DNA from: a virus
Virus record (IMG/VR): IMGVR_UViG_3300048592_000033
Location: 1 to 25,245 of that record
DNA: 25,245 bases
Reading direction: 5' to 3' (one strand)
Numbering within the stretch: position 1 is the stretch's first letter; the number at the start of each line of letters is the position of its first letter. Position numbers and translations under genes: made by a program. Positions 1-7,116 of this stretch are shown piece by piece. The notes below the pieces were generated by a model. It was not told the origin of the DNA and searched no databases. It saw nothing but the letters and a program-made list of their open reading frames with translations.

Positions 1-35
1 ATGACTTGTTTTCAGACATTGAGGACGCAGCATAA
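1..35 (+). CDS. 3' end of an upstream gene (partial)
   Basis: Reading frame 3 is open from the window edge and ends DLFSDIEDAA followed by TAA at 33-35. That stop overlaps the ATG of the next gene by one base (TAATG), a junction used repeatedly in this phage, which is the main reason to believe this frame. Ten residues are too few to assign a function. An acidic tail of this kind is common in phage DNA-metabolism proteins, but that is only an impression. Confidence 0.5.
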   Translation, partial: DLFSDIEDAA

Positions 36-277
36 TGCAACAGACAAGACTAGGATCGCTGATTGAATCAGGAATTAATATCGCCATCGGTTACGTGGTG
101 GCGCTTGCTTCTCAATTGCTGATATTCCCGATGTTTGATATTTACATTCCGCTATCGGACAACATGATGATAGGCGCTTGGTTTACAGTGATAAGCTTGG
201 CGCGCAGCTATGTAATCCGACGATGGTTCAACGCAAAACTACACCGGGCAGCTTTAGCGATGGCAGCTAAGGCATAA
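35..277 (+). CDS. DUF7220-like small membrane protein
   Basis: This 80-residue protein opens MQQTRLGSLIESGINIAIGY and has two hydrophobic stretches, about residues 14-33 and 43-56, followed by a basic tail (RSYVIRRWFNAKLHR). The order 'xQTRxGSLIE, hydrophobic hairpin, RSYxxRRWFN' is what I recall of the phage family DUF7220, whose function is unknown. The likely location is the host inner membrane with both ends on the cytoplasmic side. It follows the previous gene with a TAATG overlap, so it is probably translationally coupled. Family assignment is by remembered pattern; the membrane prediction is from the sequence. Confidence 0.75.
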   Translation: MQQTRLGSLIESGINIAIGYVVALASQLLIFPMFDIYIPLSDNMMIGAWFTVISLARSYVIRRWFNAKLHRAALAMAAKA

Positions 278-400
278 AGTGCAAGACGCAAGATAACCTG
301 CTGCTGTGCGTTTAAAGGCCGCACCGTGGTTATGCGATGGGGATCGCTGGTTGTCAAGCTGGCAGGCCGGAAAGACGGCCACATACGACAAGGGGCGTTT
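278..400 (+). other. non-coding gap with small hairpin before the next start
   Basis: I see no convincing gene here. A GTG-initiated extension of the next frame from 326 is possible but has no good ribosome binding site. Positions 365-380 form a 5-bp GC hairpin (GGCCG / CGGCC, loop GAAAGA) just upstream of the ribosome binding site AGGGG at 391-395. The hairpin could modulate translation of the next gene, which is speculative. Confidence 0.4.
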
Positions 401-778
401 ATGAGCTTCGCAGAGTTTTGGGCAAAGTACCCACGGAAGGTAAGCCGCAAGATGGCTGAAACCGCATGGCGCAAACTTGACATGCTTGAACAGCGTAAGG
501 CGCTAGATGCAATCGACACCCATATAAAGTATTGGGAAACGATGGGGACTGCAAAAGAGTTTATTTGCCATGCCTCTACATGGCTTAATCAAGCCCGCTA
601 TGAGGATGAAATAGAAATCGAGCAACCCAAGCAGCAATCGCCTAAACTTGTGGCGTGGTGGACAAGCGATGCAGGGATAATGGCAAAAGGCAAGGAACTC
701 GGAATAGAGCCAAGGCCAGGTGAGACCATGTATACATTTAAGGATCGTGTGGCAGATCGTGTGAGGGTTGCAGCATGA
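401..778 (+). CDS. replication-protein-like C-terminal domain protein
   Basis: The protein has 125 residues. It begins MSFAEFWAKYPRKVSRKMAE and has HASTWLNQARYEDE at about residues 57-70. The pair 'F-x-x-F-W-x-x-Y-P-R-K ... A-W' and 'H-x-x-T-W-L-N-x-x-R-x-x-D-E' is typical of the C-terminal part of phage replication initiator (O-like) proteins and of stand-alone proteins made of that part. No N-terminal winged-helix origin-binding region is present, so origin binding is not claimed. I chose ATG 401 over GTG 326 because AGGGG lies six bases upstream and the motif starts at once. It overlaps the next gene by ATGA at 775-778, suggesting coupling. Confidence 0.6.
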   Translation: MSFAEFWAKYPRKVSRKMAETAWRKLDMLEQRKALDAIDTHIKYWETMGTAKEFICHASTWLNQARYEDEIEIEQPKQQSPKLVAWWTSDAGIMAKGKELGIEPRPGETMYTFKDRVADRVRVAA

Positions 779-978
779 AGCGCAACCATACCGGCCATCG
801 TGTAGGCGAATGCCACCACCGCGCCAAGCTGACGGATGCTCAGGTTAAAGACATGCGACAGCTATACGCGGAATGGAAAAAGGCAGGCGGGCGCAAGGGG
901 TATTGCGCATTGGCTGAAATGTTTGAGTGTGGAATATCGACAGTGCGTGACATTGTTCAGCATCGGACGCGGCAATGA
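775..978 (+). CDS. small helix-turn-helix-like phage protein
   Basis: This 67-residue basic protein has a C-terminal stretch (KGYCALAEMFECGISTVRDIVQHRTR, about residues 41-66) that reads like a recruiter helix-turn-helix: 'A-L-A-x-x-F-x-x-x-x-S-T-V-R-x-I'. The N-terminal H-R-A-K-L-T-D-A-Q-V segment resembles the linker before such helices in phage regulators and homing-endonuclease tails. It probably binds DNA, but the target is unknown. The start overlaps the previous stop by four bases. C44 and C52 are too isolated to call a zinc site. Confidence 0.6.
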   Translation: MKRNHTGHRVGECHHRAKLTDAQVKDMRQLYAEWKKAGGRKGYCALAEMFECGISTVRDIVQHRTRQ

Positions 979-1031
979 GAAAGGCGACTTATGCGGCGCT
1001 GGCTGAAGAGATACGGAAGGGGGAGGCATGA
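975..1031 (+). CDS. 18-residue micro-ORF linking two genes
   Basis: ATG at 975 overlaps the previous stop (ATGA) and the frame ends TGA at 1029-1031, overlapping the next ATG (ATGA at 1028). The predicted peptide is MRKATYAALAEEIRKGEA. There is no ribosome binding site before 975. Instead the strong AGGGGGAGG of the next gene lies inside it at 1018-1026. It may be a coupling device that carries ribosomes across the gap, a tiny protein, or a chance frame. Confidence 0.35.
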   Translation: MRKATYAALAEEIRKGEA

Positions 1032-1420
1032 AGCAACCAATTACCAAAGCCACCCGAGCCCGTCTAATCCAGCAGCTACAGGATGCCCCTGATGGCCACT
1101 ACGTCAGCATCAATCCGCCTACCCGGACGCTACAGCAGAACGCCTACTTCCACGATCTATGCGGCGAGATCGCCAAGGCCGGGGTGCATTGGATGGGCAA
1201 GCCGAGAACCGCAGCGCAATGGAAAGTGCTGCTTATAAGCGGGCATGGCATAGCAACCGGCAACGGTGCGGAGGTGGTGGCGGGGCTTGAAGGGGAAATT
1301 GTGAATATCCGCGAATCATCGGCACAGATGGGCATAGGGCGGCTGAATAGCCTGATTGATTACACGCTGGCTTTCTGTGCCGAGCATGGCGTGAAACTAC
1401 CTTACAGGGAGGAAGCATGA
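1028..1420 (+). CDS. ninB: NinB-like phage recombination protein
   Basis: The protein has 130 residues. The segment P-P-T-R-T-L-Q-Q-N-A-Y-F-H-D-L-C (about residues 30-45), the following K-P-R-T-A-A-Q-W-K-V-L-L and the C-terminal 'M-G-I-G-R-L-N-S-L-I-D-Y-T-L-A-F-C-A-E-H-G-V' match the NinB (lambda Orf) family in order and length. In lambda the protein interacts with SSB and DNA and helps recombination replace host RecFOR. It is expressed with replication genes in the cytoplasm. The start is supported by AGGGGGAGG at 1018-1026, and the end overlaps the next gene by ATGA. The family call is from pattern memory. Confidence 0.8.
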   Translation: MKQPITKATRARLIQQLQDAPDGHYVSINPPTRTLQQNAYFHDLCGEIAKAGVHWMGKPRTAAQWKVLLISGHGIATGNGAEVVAGLEGEIVNIRESSAQMGIGRLNSLIDYTLAFCAEHGVKLPYREEA

Positions 1421-1833
1421 TAGACAAATTTGAAACCGCAGCAAACACCCGGCAAGCCATCCTTGATTACGCGAACAAGCATGGCCGATGTACCTGTATC
1501 GAGGTAGCTGCCTACATTGGCATCAGCAACGATCACGCAAACCGCAGTATGAACAAGATGGTGGCCGATGGCGAGATGGAACGCATCGGAGCATATAAGC
1601 ATGTTGTTTACATTCCGTTGGCAACCAAGGCCAGATCAGCCGATGAAATGCGGGAACGGATGATTGGCAGGCGACGGACAGCGCGGGCGCATGAAGTGGA
1701 GAAGGCAAAGGCAAAGGCCAAACGCACAGGGCGCTTTGTACACGTTTGCAGCGATACCGAGCCGCCGATTAAGAACCAGGGCGGGCAAGGTGCCATCCGG
1801 CGTGGCGTAACCATTCAGGCTATCGAGCTTTGA
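1417..1833 (+). CDS. winged-helix DNA-binding protein
   Basis: In this 138-residue protein, residues about 8-66 have a winged-helix pattern. There are three helices (T-R-Q-A-I-L-D-Y-A-N-K-H; C-I-E-V-A-A-Y-I-G-I-S; D-H-A-N-R-S-M-N-K-M-V-A-D-G) followed by an M-E-R-I-G-x-Y-x-x-V-V-Y wing, as in MarR- or phage Roi/Ash-type regulators. The C-terminal half is very basic (K-A-K-A-K-A-K-R), suggesting added DNA or RNA contact. It lies between NinB and the Q-like gene, a position where ninH- or roi-like genes occur in lambdoids. Its specific target is unknown. Confidence 0.6.
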   Translation: MIDKFETAANTRQAILDYANKHGRCTCIEVAAYIGISNDHANRSMNKMVADGEMERIGAYKHVVYIPLATKARSADEMRERMIGRRRTARAHEVEKAKAKAKRTGRFVHVCSDTEPPIKNQGGQGAIRRGVTIQAIEL

Positions 1834-1852
1834 AAACGGTTAAGGGGAAGTA

Positions 1853-2350
1853 ATGGGAACACTTGATAGACTGGCAACGGCTGAGACTTCATCCGACCTG
1901 CAGCACCACGACAGGCCGTGCGATGTGTATGTACTCGCAGCGGCAGGGATGGCGGCAAGCCACAACCACGCCCACATGTCGCTCTTCCGTTTGAAGTATC
2001 TGAACGATGCAACCGAGATAGACATAGCCAAACGCCTGTTTATCATGTGGGCAAGGCGGGCGATGATCAATCGCAAACTCGATCCTGCAAAGGCCAGCCG
2101 GTTAGGGGTTCAAGCATTGACTCAATGGCTTAGTGATGTATGCCAGTCCTGCAATGGACTCAAGTTTCAGGTGATTACTGGTGCGCCTGCCCTATCAGAC
2201 AAGCCCTGCCAGTGCTGCAAGGGAACTGGACGCAGCAAGGTTAAAGAGCATGGCGACATGGGAGAGGTGGTGAAGGACTTGCACGAACGAGCAGATACGG
2301 CCATTAGGGTGATACAGGGCGGCGTCAAGGAAAAGATGGGAGATGAGTAA
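1853..2350 (+). CDS. Q-like late antiterminator with zinc finger (putative)
   Basis: The protein has 165 residues. C97-x2-C100 and C119-x2-C122, the latter followed by K-G-T-G, form a DnaJ-like four-cysteine zinc site. A basic, helical region precedes it (R-L-F-I-M-W-A-R-R-A-M-I-N-R-K, about 61-75). This zinc arrangement with 'C-x2-C-x-G ... C-x2-C-x-G-x-G' is found in one class of phage late antitermination (Q) proteins, which load on RNA polymerase at the late promoter and make it ignore terminators. Position supports the call: a near-consensus promoter starts eight bases after the stop, and terminators occur through the late genes. Ribosome binding site AAGGGGAAG at 1842-1850 fixes the start. 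A general zinc-finger protein remains possible. Confidence 0.6.
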   Translation: MGTLDRLATAETSSDLQHHDRPCDVYVLAAAGMAASHNHAHMSLFRLKYLNDATEIDIAKRLFIMWARRAMINRKLDPAKASRLGVQALTQWLSDVCQSCNGLKFQVITGAPALSDKPCQCCKGTGRSKVKEHGDMGEVVKDLHERADTAIRVIQGGVKEKMGDE

Positions 2351-2357
2351 AAAACTC

Positions 2358-2384
2358 TTGACAATATCGAAAATGCTGTATAAT
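2358..2384 (+). promoter_or_regulatory. putative late promoter (pR'-like)
   Basis: TTGACA at 2358-2363 and TATAAT at 2379-2384 both match sigma-70 consensus exactly. The spacer is 15 bases, shorter than the usual 17, so strength or activator dependence cannot be judged by eye. A start near 2391 is expected. It follows the Q-like gene directly and faces all late genes. Confidence 0.75.
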
Positions 2385-2390
2385 GGCGTA

Positions 2391-2766
2391 ACCACTGACT
2401 ACGCCGCCTGTCAATCCATGCGGCCATAACGAAAAGCGGTGGCGCTAAGTAGCGGATTCGTTCGCTCTAAAGAAACGTACCAAGACGCATGGCGGTTGCT
2501 CGTTCTGGCCCTTAGCGGGGCTGTACATTGTCGAAGCTGAATCCAGTGAGTGCGCGCTTAATCTGGATAGTAAGAGATAGCAAACAGCCGCCAGTCGTGT
2601 TGGTGGGCAAATCGTGCTGGCAGTGAATAAGATTAGGCAGTGGTGCATAACCAAGAAACCACAGACCGAAGCCGCCCGCTAGAGCTTGGGTGAAACGGGC
2701 CACCAACAACCTACAGTAACAACACCCGCCACGCTTCATGATAGCGCACCCCGGCGGGTTTTTTTA
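2391..2766 (+). ncRNA. structured late leader RNA, gene-free region
   Basis: The 489 bases between 2351 and 2839 hold no frame with a plausible ribosome binding site. From the promoter to the terminator there are several pairable segments. CGCTAAG (2443-2449) is complementary to CTTAGCG (2511-2517). AGCGGA / TTCGCT (2451-2456 / 2461-2466) closes a TTCG loop. ATCCAG (2541-2546) pairs with CTGGAT (2563-2568). GCCCG (2674-2678) pairs with CGGGC (2696-2700). I interpret it as the constitutive short late transcript of a Q-type switch, comparable in role to the lambda 6S RNA. An independent small RNA is also possible. Confidence 0.5.
2724..2765 (+). terminator. rho-independent terminator before the first late gene
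   Basis: ACCCGCC (2724-2730) pairs with GGCGGGT (2753-2759), followed by seven T (2759-2765). The long loop holds a second small stem, CGCT (2732-2735) with AGCG (2743-2746). It lies about 375 bases after the promoter, where a tR'-like terminator would sit. Confidence 0.7.
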
Positions 2767-2769
2767 TGC

Positions 2770-2819
2770 CTGCCCCTGCCGATAACCCATAGGCCTGCAA
2801 CAGCCGTTGTCGGGGGCAG
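2770..2819 (+). promoter_or_regulatory. large leader hairpin upstream of the first late gene
   Basis: CTGCCCC (2770-2776) pairs with GGGGCAG (2813-2819). After a three-base bulge, CGATAAC (2780-2786) pairs with GTTGTCG (2806-2812) with one G-U pair. The 14-bp stem ends 20 bases before ATG 2840. There is no T-run, so it is not a simple terminator. It may protect the 5' end of processed late mRNA or act on antitermination. Confidence 0.45.
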
Positions 2820-2839
2820 ACCTAAACCAAGGCCACTCC

Positions 2840-3040
2840 ATGAAGCTGTGTATCAATTGCCAGCACTTCAGGGACGGCCATTACTCCAAAACCTACATAA
2901 CCCCACGCTGCCAAGTACGCGGTGACGATGATGCCGCCTACATGCGCGAGCACGTTTGCGGGCTTGATGGGAAATTGTACGAACCTGTGGCCGACCTACC
3001 CGACAGGGCGCAAGGCGAAAGGACAGTAGATGCCGAGTAA
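2840..3040 (+). CDS. small Cys-containing phage protein
   Basis: This 66-residue protein begins MKLCINCQHFRDGHYSK and ends acidic. C4-x2-C7, a third Cys in T-P-R-C and a fourth in V-C-G-L-D-G-K-L-Y-E-P suggest a small zinc-binding fold. Proteins of the form 'M-K-x-C-x-x-C-x-H-F ... C-G-x-x-G-x-x-F-E-P' are widespread in phages and have no known function. I chose ATG 2840 rather than an earlier ATG at 2807 because the family begins at this Met and the extension runs through the leader hairpin. The ribosome binding site is weak (AAGG at 2829-2832). It overlaps TerS by 11 bases. Confidence 0.7.
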   Translation: MKLCINCQHFRDGHYSKTYITPRCQVRGDDDAAYMREHVCGLDGKLYEPVADLPDRAQGERTVDAE

Positions 3041-3326
3041 TTTAAAAACTGACAACAAAGGGAAACCTAAAGCAGGCCCAGGAAGGCCAAAGGGAAGCCC
3101 TAATAAGGTCAACAAGGCCGCGAAGGATGTTATTGCAGAAGCCGCCGAGTCGCTTGGTGGTGTAGATCGCTTGGTGGCTTGGGCGAAGGAAGACCCATTA
3201 AACGAGCGTTCATTCTGGTCGAGCATTTATCCGAAGCTGCTCCCGCTTCAGGTTAGCGGAGAAGGTGGTGGGCCAATCCTGTTCCAGGAAGTGCGTAGGT
3301 TGATTGTTGACAGTTCTAACGATTGA
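3030..3326 (+). CDS. terS: terminase small subunit (putative)
   Basis: This 98-residue protein lies directly before TerL. The N terminus carries G-R-P-K-G-S-P-N-K-V-N-K (about 18-29), an AT-hook-like basic motif seen in DUF5681 and small terminase proteins. It is followed by a helical segment (A-A-K-D-V-I-A-E-A-A-E-S-L-G-G) and the ending F-Q-E-V-R-R-L-I-V-D. TerS recognises the packaging site and activates the TerL motor. AAAGG at 3018-3022 supports ATG 3030. It is shorter than many TerS proteins, and the call rests on motif plus position. Confidence 0.65.
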   Translation: MPSNLKTDNKGKPKAGPGRPKGSPNKVNKAAKDVIAEAAESLGGVDRLVAWAKEDPLNERSFWSSIYPKLLPLQVSGEGGGPILFQEVRRLIVDSSND

Positions 3327-4530
3327 AACCCCGCGCATATTCGTTCCGCTGCTACAGCCTGCCCGTTATAAGGGCGCACACGGCGGGCGCGGTTCTGGCA
3401 AATCGCATTTCTTTGGTGAGCTATGGCTAGAGGAAAACATATCCGAAAAGCTGGATTGTGTTTGCCTGCGGGAAACCCTGAAGTCTTTGGAGTTCTCGGT
3501 TAAGAAGCTGCTTGAGCAGAAGATCGAGCGGTTTAACGCCGGGGCTTACTTCGAGGTTCAGGATAGACGCATCCTGACAAAGCGTGGCGGTGTAACCATC
3601 TTCGAGGGGATGCAGAACCACACGGCGGACTCTATCAAGTCGCTAGAGGGGTTCGACCGGGCATGGTTTGAGGAAGCGCAGAACGCCAGCAACAAAAGCC
3701 TGACGCTGCTTAGGCCAACGATCCGCAAGGTAGGCTCTCAGATGTGGTTCAGTTGGAACCCTGAGAACCCTACTGACCCGGTAGACGTGCTGCTTAGGGG
3801 CGAAACTCCACCTGATGATGCAATCGTGGTTCAGGCCAATTACCGGGACAACCCCTATCTGCCTGATGTACTCAAGGCAGAAATGGAGTACGACCGCAGG
3901 CGTGACCCCGACAAGTACACCCATGTATGGCTAGGTGGATACCAGCGCAACAGCGAGGCCAGGGTATTCAAGAATTGGAAGGTTGAGGAATTCACCCCGC
4001 CCAAAGATGCAGCCTTGAAGCAGGGCGCGGATTGGGGGTTTTCTGTTGACCCGACTGTATTGGTTCAGGCTTACATCGTTGGCCGCAAGCTGTATGTGTT
4101 GCATGAGGCGTACCGGGTTGGATGCGAGATTGTGGATACCCCGGATTTGTTCATGACTGTCCCAGAGTCCGAGAAGTGGCCGATTACCGCCGACTCAGCG
4201 CGGCCAGAAACGATCAGCCACATGCAGTCTCATGGATTCCCCAAGATCATGCCAGCCGTCAAAGGGGCCAAGAGCCTTGAAGAAGGCGTTGAGTTCCTGA
4301 AGTCGTTTGACATCATCGTCCACCCGCGATGCACGCATGTAGCTGATGAGTTGGCGCTGTATTGCTACAAGACAGACCCACTGACCGGCGAAGTGATGCC
4401 GCTGCTGGAAGACAAGCACAACCACACTATTGATGCGCTGCGTTATGCCTGCGAGGCTGCGCGCCGAACGATGAAAAGCGAGAAAGAATGGACGGAACCC
4501 CTGAAGTACAACACAAAGTACGTCGTGTGA
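3304..4530 (+). CDS. terL: terminase large subunit (packaging ATPase-nuclease)
   Basis: The protein has 408 residues and is complete. The ATPase domain has a Walker A motif G-G-R-G-S-G-K-S at 27-34, a Walker B motif ending W-F-E-E at 121-124, and a coupling segment W-F-S-W-N-P at 148-153. The RNase H-like nuclease has acidic residues in A-D-W-G (D243), A-D-S-A-R-P-E (D297) and I-D-A-L-R-Y (D377). It translocates DNA into the prohead at the portal and cuts the concatemer. The gene has no ATG near its start. TTG 3304 or TTG 3307 must be used, inside the end of TerS; AGG at 3297-3299 fits TTG 3307 at least as well. Confidence 0.95.
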   Translation: MLTVLTIETPRIFVPLLQPARYKGAHGGRGSGKSHFFGELWLEENISEKLDCVCLRETLKSLEFSVKKLLEQKIERFNAGAYFEVQDRRILTKRGGVTIFEGMQNHTADSIKSLEGFDRAWFEEAQNASNKSLTLLRPTIRKVGSQMWFSWNPENPTDPVDVLLRGETPPDDAIVVQANYRDNPYLPDVLKAEMEYDRRRDPDKYTHVWLGGYQRNSEARVFKNWKVEEFTPPKDAALKQGADWGFSVDPTVLVQAYIVGRKLYVLHEAYRVGCEIVDTPDLFMTVPESEKWPITADSARPETISHMQSHGFPKIMPAVKGAKSLEEGVEFLKSFDIIVHPRCTHVADELALYCYKTDPLTGEVMPLLEDKHNHTIDALRYACEAARRTMKSEKEWTEPLKYNTKYVV

Positions 4531-4757
4531 GGCGGACGAAAGAGCAGATGGCCGCTGATGCCGCGTCTCCTGTCGTTGAGGATGAAACGACAGCCATAGA
4601 ACCCATGAACGCCTACGCCATGCGTATATGGAACGGACAAAGCCTGTCCGCACCGGAAGACTGGCGGGTTATGCGCGTGATCGAAGGGCTGAAGTCACAC
4701 GGTTACGACATTACCGGCCTTGAATTGCCTGTTGAGAACATCGGCCAATACCTGTGA
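4527..4757 (+). CDS. hypothetical linker gene between TerL and portal
   Basis: This 76-residue protein, if started at GTG 4527, begins with a basic segment (R-R-T-K-E-Q-M-A-A-D), followed by an acidic patch and a helical tail with I-E-G-L-K-S-H-G-Y-D-I-T-G-L. No domain is recognised. GTG 4527 overlaps the TerL stop (GTGA), as do the portal and the gene after it. The alternative ATG 4488 would add 13 residues and a 43-base overlap with TerL without a good ribosome binding site. Small genes in this place are common in podovirus-like genomes and usually uncharacterised. Confidence 0.7.
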   Translation: MRRTKEQMAADAASPVVEDETTAIEPMNAYAMRIWNGQSLSAPEDWRVMRVIEGLKSHGYDITGLELPVENIGQYL

Positions 4758-6838
4758 AGAACAAACTGACTGACACATACCTCGTTGGGATTATAGCGGC
4801 ACACCGCCGCGATAGTCTCGGGGTCGAGGATGGCGAACTGTCCAATGCCCGCGCTACGGCTATGGATCACTATCATGGGCGACCCTACGGCAACGAGATG
4901 GAAGGCCGCTCTGCTGTTGTAAGCAAAGACCTATCCGAGACGGTTGATTGGGCGATGCCTGCCATCATGCGTATCTTCACGCAGTCGGGGAACATTGCCG
5001 AGTTCGACCCGGTTGGGCCAGAAGATGAGCAGATGGCGCAGCAGGAGAGCGATTACGTCAATCAGGTAATCATGAAGGACAACCACGGCTTCCTGCTGCT
5101 GCACGATGCTGTCAAAGACGCATTGCTGCTTAAGAACGGCTATGTAAAACACTTCTGGGATGAGTCCGAGAAGATTACGGATGAGGAATACTCAGGCCTG
5201 ACGCTGGATGAACTGACCAAGTTGCTGTCAGACCTTGAGGCCGATGGGGCTGAAGTCGAAATCAAGGGGCAGGAAGTCGAAATGTCGAACATCGACGGCA
5301 TGGAAGTTCCGTTGTTCGAGGTCAAGCTACAGATCAAGCGTACAAAGGGAAAATGCTGCATCCTTGCTGTCCCGAGCGAGGAAGTCCGGGTAAGCAAGCG
5401 CTGCCGTGGCAGTCTTCAGGATTCGCCGTTCTCTGAGCATGTCACCATCAAGACCCGTTCCGACCTGCTCGAAATGGGTATGGATGCGGAGTTCGTTGAT
5501 ACACTGTCCGCCTATAAGGAAGACGAAAACGACAGCCAGACAAGGGCACGCGATTCGATTTCGGATGAGTCTGATAGCGTGGGTTCGTCCATATCCGACC
5601 GCTCGATGGATGAAATCGAGTATTGCGAGGCTTATGTCAAGGTCGATTTCGACGGTGACGGCATAGCAGAGCTGCGCAAGGTTGTTACCGTTGGGGGGAA
5701 GATCCCCCCCGGCGATGAATGGAACGAGCCGATTGACGCAGTTCCGCTGTCTGGCTTCGTTTCCAAGCGCGTCCCGCATCGCCATATAGGGGAATCGCTG
5801 GACGATGAGCTGAACGACCTTCAGGAAATCAAGACAACGCTGTTCAGGCAGATTCTCGACAACATCTATCTGACCAATAACAACCAATGGGTTGTGAATG
5901 AGAGGGTGAACCTTGCCGACTTCATGCAAAGCCTGCCGGGTGGGGTCAAACGTGTTCGCGGCATGGAGCCTGTCAGCGGATCTTATGAGCCGGTCATGTC
6001 TACCCCTATCGTCGCGCAGATTCTGCCTGTCATCGACATGGTGAACAGCATCAAGGAAGACCGCACGGGCATCAACCGCTCGACAACCGGACTCGACCCT
6101 GATGTGTTGAAGCAGAGCACCAAGGGCGCATTCATGGAGAATCTGAACCGCGCCAGCCAGAAGATCGAGATGATTACTCGGATGCTGGCCGAGACTGGCG
6201 TGAAGGAAATGGTGCTGCAAGTTCACGCCATTCTGATGAAGAACCAGGACAAGGCCCGCATGGTCAAGCTGCGCGGCAAGTTCGTCCCGATCAACCCGCA
6301 GGAATGGCGGGAGCGCACCGACCTTACCGTTAATGTTGGAATTGGTACGGGCAACGAAGACGAGAAGCGCGAGAAGCTCATGATGCTGGCCGGAATGCAG
6401 GAAAAGCTTGGGCTTGCGTTCGGGCTTGTCGGCCCGCAGCAGGGATATGCGATGTTCTCCGACATGGCAGAAACGATGGGCTTCCAGATGCCCGAGAAGT
6501 ACGCCATGAGTCCCGGATCTCCCGAGCATCAAGAAGCGATGCAGCGCAAGCAACAACAGCAGCCTAACCAGCTTGCCGAGGCCGAGCAGGTAAAGGCCAA
6601 CGCGAATATGCAGATCGCGCAGGCGAAGATGCAGATGGAAGGGCAGGTTAAGCAGATGCAGGCCCAGCAGCAGCAGCAGATTGAAATGCTCAATCTTCAG
6701 TTCAAAGCCCAACAAGCCGACTTGGATCGCAAGAGCCGCGAGGCGATTGAAACCGCCAAACTTGAAGTGCAGGCGTATTTGCAGGGCTTGCAGATTGACA
6801 TGGGGCGGCCAGGAATCGGCGGAGGGTTGGAACAGTGA
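4754..6838 (+). CDS. portal protein
   Basis: This 694-residue protein is of P22-like podovirus portal size. The N terminus (S-N-A-R-A-T-A-M-D-H-Y-H-G-R-P-Y-G-N-E, then K-D-L-S-E-T-V-D-W-A-M-P) and the central G-I-N-R-S-T-T-G-L-D-P-D (about 438-449) are typical of portals of this group. Residues from about 580 on form a long Gln-rich helix (Q-M-Q-A-Q-Q-Q-Q-Q), likely the barrel or tail of the C terminus. Twelve copies would make the DNA entry ring bound by TerL. The start is GTG 4754, overlapping the previous stop. A very stable G6/C6 hairpin lies in the coding sequence at 5693-5709. Confidence 0.9.
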   Translation: MKNKLTDTYLVGIIAAHRRDSLGVEDGELSNARATAMDHYHGRPYGNEMEGRSAVVSKDLSETVDWAMPAIMRIFTQSGNIAEFDPVGPEDEQMAQQESDYVNQVIMKDNHGFLLLHDAVKDALLLKNGYVKHFWDESEKITDEEYSGLTLDELTKLLSDLEADGAEVEIKGQEVEMSNIDGMEVPLFEVKLQIKRTKGKCCILAVPSEEVRVSKRCRGSLQDSPFSEHVTIKTRSDLLEMGMDAEFVDTLSAYKEDENDSQTRARDSISDESDSVGSSISDRSMDEIEYCEAYVKVDFDGDGIAELRKVVTVGGKIPPGDEWNEPIDAVPLSGFVSKRVPHRHIGESLDDELNDLQEIKTTLFRQILDNIYLTNNNQWVVNERVNLADFMQSLPGGVKRVRGMEPVSGSYEPVMSTPIVAQILPVIDMVNSIKEDRTGINRSTTGLDPDVLKQSTKGAFMENLNRASQKIEMITRMLAETGVKEMVLQVHAILMKNQDKARMVKLRGKFVPINPQEWRERTDLTVNVGIGTGNEDEKREKLMMLAGMQEKLGLAFGLVGPQQGYAMFSDMAETMGFQMPEKYAMSPGSPEHQEAMQRKQQQQPNQLAEAEQVKANANMQIAQAKMQMEGQVKQMQAQQQQQIEMLNLQFKAQQADLDRKSREAIETAKLEVQAYLQGLQIDMGRPGIGGGLEQ

Positions 6839-7116
6839 CACCAGAAGCACGTAAGTTCGCCAGCGAGGATGCCAAGCACCTGCTGGACAACAATCTGTTC
6901 AAATCGGCCTTTGATGGCGTGAGCCAATACCTTGAGGCACAAGCCTTGGGATGCGACCCTGACAACTCAGCCAAGGCGCAACGCATCGTGATTGCCAAGC
7001 AGATTCTGGCAGGCATCAAGCGCGAGATTGAGCGTGTGATCGAGGATGGAATCGTAGCCGAGATCCAGCTTAACGAAATTGAGCAGAAGAAAAAGTTGTT
7101 CAGTTTCCGTCGCTAA
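6835..7116 (+). CDS. small head-region protein, function unknown
   Basis: This 93-residue protein is mostly helical and opens MTPEARKFASEDAKHLLDNN. It has a mixed-charge helix G-I-K-R-E-I-E-R-V-I-E-D-G and a basic end (K-K-K-L-F-S-F-R-R). It starts with GTG overlapping the portal stop. It sits between portal and scaffold and is followed by a terminator, so it ends a transcript segment. I recognise no family. A role in prohead assembly is guessed from position only. Confidence 0.75.
   Translation: MTPEARKFASEDAKHLLDNNLFKSAFDGVSQYLEAQALGCDPDNSAKAQRIVIAKQILAGIKREIERVIEDGIVAEIQLNEIEQKKKLFSFRR

Noticed and set aside
2440-2545. tRNA-like folding in the leader (GGATTC 2454-2459 with GAATCC 2539-2544)
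   Set aside because: There is no T-loop GTTCGA pattern, no proper anticodon arm and wrong spacing; it is only kept as general RNA structure.
2686-2925. 79-residue plus-strand frame through the leader terminator
   Set aside because: It runs through the terminator and leader hairpin, is Pro-rich without pattern, and overlaps the better Cys-protein frame starting at 2840.
5327-6850. 507-residue open frame on the minus strand
   Set aside because: It lies fully antisense to the well-supported portal gene, is His/Leu rich without domain logic, and follows from codon bias.
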